Positions 52,669-53,742 of a stretch of 53,742 nt of DNA are shown piece by piece (positions within the stretch are counted from its first letter, which is position 1; each line of letters begins with the position of its first letter). The DNA comes from an uncultured Myxococcales bacterium. GTDB taxonomy: Bacteria; Myxococcota_A; Polyangia; Nannocystales; Nannocystaceae. Position numbers and translations under genes: made by a program. Under the pieces are notes generated by a model, which saw only the letters and a list, made by a program, of their open reading frames with translations, ran no database searches and was not told the origin of the DNA. The stretch covers positions 1 to 53,742 of the forward strand of contig CADEGN010000012.1 in the NCBI GenBank assembly GCA_902826865.1. Reading direction: 5' to 3'.

Positions 52669-53581
52669 GCTTCAATGGGGCCGCGTCGATGACGACGCGG
52701 AAGGTTCATATCCGCCACCAAACTCGGCGGCCCTACCAGAGCTTCAATGGGGCCGCGTCGATGACGACGCGGAAGGATCGTTGAATGCTGAGATCGAGTC
52801 GTCGTTCATATTGCTTCAATGGGGCCGCGTCGATGACGACGCGGAAGGCTGCAGGTGCCTGTCCATTGGCTACGGGTGGGTGATCAAGCTTCAATGGGGC
52901 CGCGTCGATGACGACGCGGAAGGATGCGCATGGCGGTGGCACCAGCTGTCCGAGCCACGAACGCGCTTCAATGGGGCCGCGTCGATGACGACGCGGAAGG
53001 ACGTGTAGGAGCCGTGGGGCGTCATGAATAACCTTGCTTCAATGGGGCCGCGTCGATGACGACGCGGAAGGCGCCGCATGCGGCAGCTTGTGGCGCAGGG
53101 TGGCAGACCGCTTCAATGGGGCCGCGTCGATGACGACGCGGAAGGGGCTCGACTGTGCAGACCACGATCACCACACCCGACGCGCTTCAATGGGGCCGCG
53201 TCGATGACGACGCGGAAGGTTCCGGCCGACTCCTCGACCGCCGCAGCATCGTCGAGCTTCAATGGGGCCGCGTCGATGACGACGCGGAAGGACCGCAATC
53301 TTGCGAGCGCACCGCTTCCACAGGTTGTAGCTTCAATGGGGCCGCGTCGATGACGACGCGGAAGGATCCAACCCCACAGGTCGGTCAGAAGGGACACTAC
53401 CGCTTCAATGGGGCCGCGTCGATGACGACGCGGAAGGCGTCGACGCACTCGCCCGGATCCCCCAGCGGGCCGCGCTTCAATGGGGCCGCGTCGATGACGA
53501 CGCGGAAGGAATTAGAGCGGCTACAGACAACCAAACAAGAGGCACGCTTCAATGGGGCCGCGTCGATGACGACGCGGAAGG
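52669..53581 (-). CRISPR. CRISPR array, 13 repeats of 36 nt, 12 spacers
   Basis: The 36-nt repeats start at 52669, 52741, 52813, 52888, 52965, 53036, 53110, 53184, 53256, 53330, 53402, 53474 and 53546; by eye they are identical. Each begins GCTTCAATGGGGCC and ends GACGCGGAAGG. The middle CCGCGTCG-ATGA-CGACGCGG is an 8-bp stem with a 4-nt loop. Spacers are 35-41 nt. Read on the minus strand the repeat ends in ATTGAAGC, the usual 8-nt crRNA tag of many type I and III systems. The leader should therefore lie to the right (>53581). No cas gene is in the window, so the subtype is open. Confidence 0.97.
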
Positions 53582-53591
53582 CAACGGCAAC

Positions 53592-53742
53592 GTAACCGTA
53601 CGGGTTTGGACCTTCGGGTCTTGGCCGACACGGCCGGATCAAGGCGGTCGCCAGCGATGCGGCAGTAGCTCGACGATGCGGTGAGCCGGGTGATCGGGCA
53701 GTCGAGCGAGGACGTCGGTGAGGTAGTCGATGGGGTTGGTGC
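53592..53742 (-). mobile_element. IS66-family element, right end (partial)
   Basis: A GTAACCGTACGGG terminus starts at 53592; IS66-family inverted repeats are known to begin GTAA. It is followed 47 bp later by the 3' end of an IS66-type transposase. Ten bases separate it from the last CRISPR repeat. The element continues beyond the window. The predicted 8-bp target duplication would be ACGGCAAC (53584-53591). Confidence 0.65.
53639..53742 (-). CDS. IS66-family transposase, C-terminal fragment (cut by window edge)
   Basis: Read on the minus strand from the edge, the peptide is TNPIDYLTDVLARLPDHPAH followed by RIVELLPHRWRPP and a TGA stop. The N-P-x-D-Y-L-x-D-V-L-x-R...H-P-x-x-R-x-x-E-L-L-P-x-x-W pattern is the C-terminal element of IS66 TnpC. 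The frame is open to the window edge, so most of the gene lies outside. Confidence 0.82.
   Translation of the reverse strand, partial: TNPIDYLTDVLARLPDHPAHRIVELLPHRWRPP

Noticed and set aside
52658..53642. Repetitive proteins on both strands with repeated FRVVIDAAPLK or LQWGRVDDDAEG units
   Set aside because: These are translations of the CRISPR repeats, not genes.

Overview
The window comes from a high-GC, Gram-negative deltaproteobacterial-type genome, most likely a myxobacterium (Myxococcota, probably the Nannocystineae/Polyangia side). The support is the many lipoproteins with Ser/Thr/Gly/Asp linkers and cysteine-rich modules, a MYXO-CTERM-like C-terminus on a glycosidase, a DUF1592/DUF1552 pair, ftsK next to lolA, and strong G/C preference at third codon positions. 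No ribosomal or plasmid/phage backbone genes are present. This looks like accessory-rich chromosome.

Layout. 1-2.8 kb: an XRE-cupin regulator and a divergent beta-helix lipoprotein. 2.8-6.8 kb: a three-subunit molybdenum hydroxylase (hcrC-hcrA-hcrB) of the 4-hydroxybenzoyl-CoA reductase type. 6.9-9.6 kb: dCMP deaminase, a degenerate phosphoesterase-like lipoprotein and a diguanylate cyclase. 9.8-12.1 kb: a tightly overlapping glycosyltransferase-9 operon that ends in a DUF4254 protein split over two genes. 12.2-15.8 kb: lolA and ftsK. 16-19.6 kb: a benzoate-CoA-ligase-family enzyme coupled to a creatininase-family hydrolase, then 5-formyl-THF cyclo-ligase. 19.5-25.4 kb: lipoproteins, an SH3-domain protein, an H1-like basic protein and the DUF1552/DUF1592 pair. 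26-27.2 kb: two uncertain ORFs and tRNA-Gly(CCC). 27.3-37.8 kb: secreted proteins (vWA; somatomedin-B plus PEP-synthase-like; antistasin-repeat; c-type cytochrome; fatty acid cis/trans isomerase) and a putative M91-like zinc peptidase effector. 38-44.6 kb: a two-gene alpha-glucan module, made of a PQQ-type sugar dehydrogenase fused to cytochrome c and a starch-binding domain, and a GH31 glycosidase. 44.8-51.5 kb: a GAF protein and a complete ebo cluster arranged as two convergent half-operons (eboD-E-C and eboA-B-F). 51.7-53.7 kb: a 5'-truncated beta-propeller gene, a CRISPR array of 13 repeats and 12 spacers, and the end of an IS66-family element.

How the parts may work together. The Hcr subunits and the benzoate-CoA ligase could together convert a hydroxybenzoate to benzoyl-CoA, although they lie 10 kb apart. 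The GH31 enzyme could release sugars from starch-like glucans for the CBM20-tethered dehydrogenase. The ebo genes probably handle an unknown small metabolite. Five lipoproteins between 28.9 and 41.5 kb share a G-(x)-K-[A/G/E]-D signature shortly after the lipobox cysteine, which may be an undescribed sorting or processing signal. The CRISPR array has no cas genes in the window and appears to be cut off from its leader by IS66.
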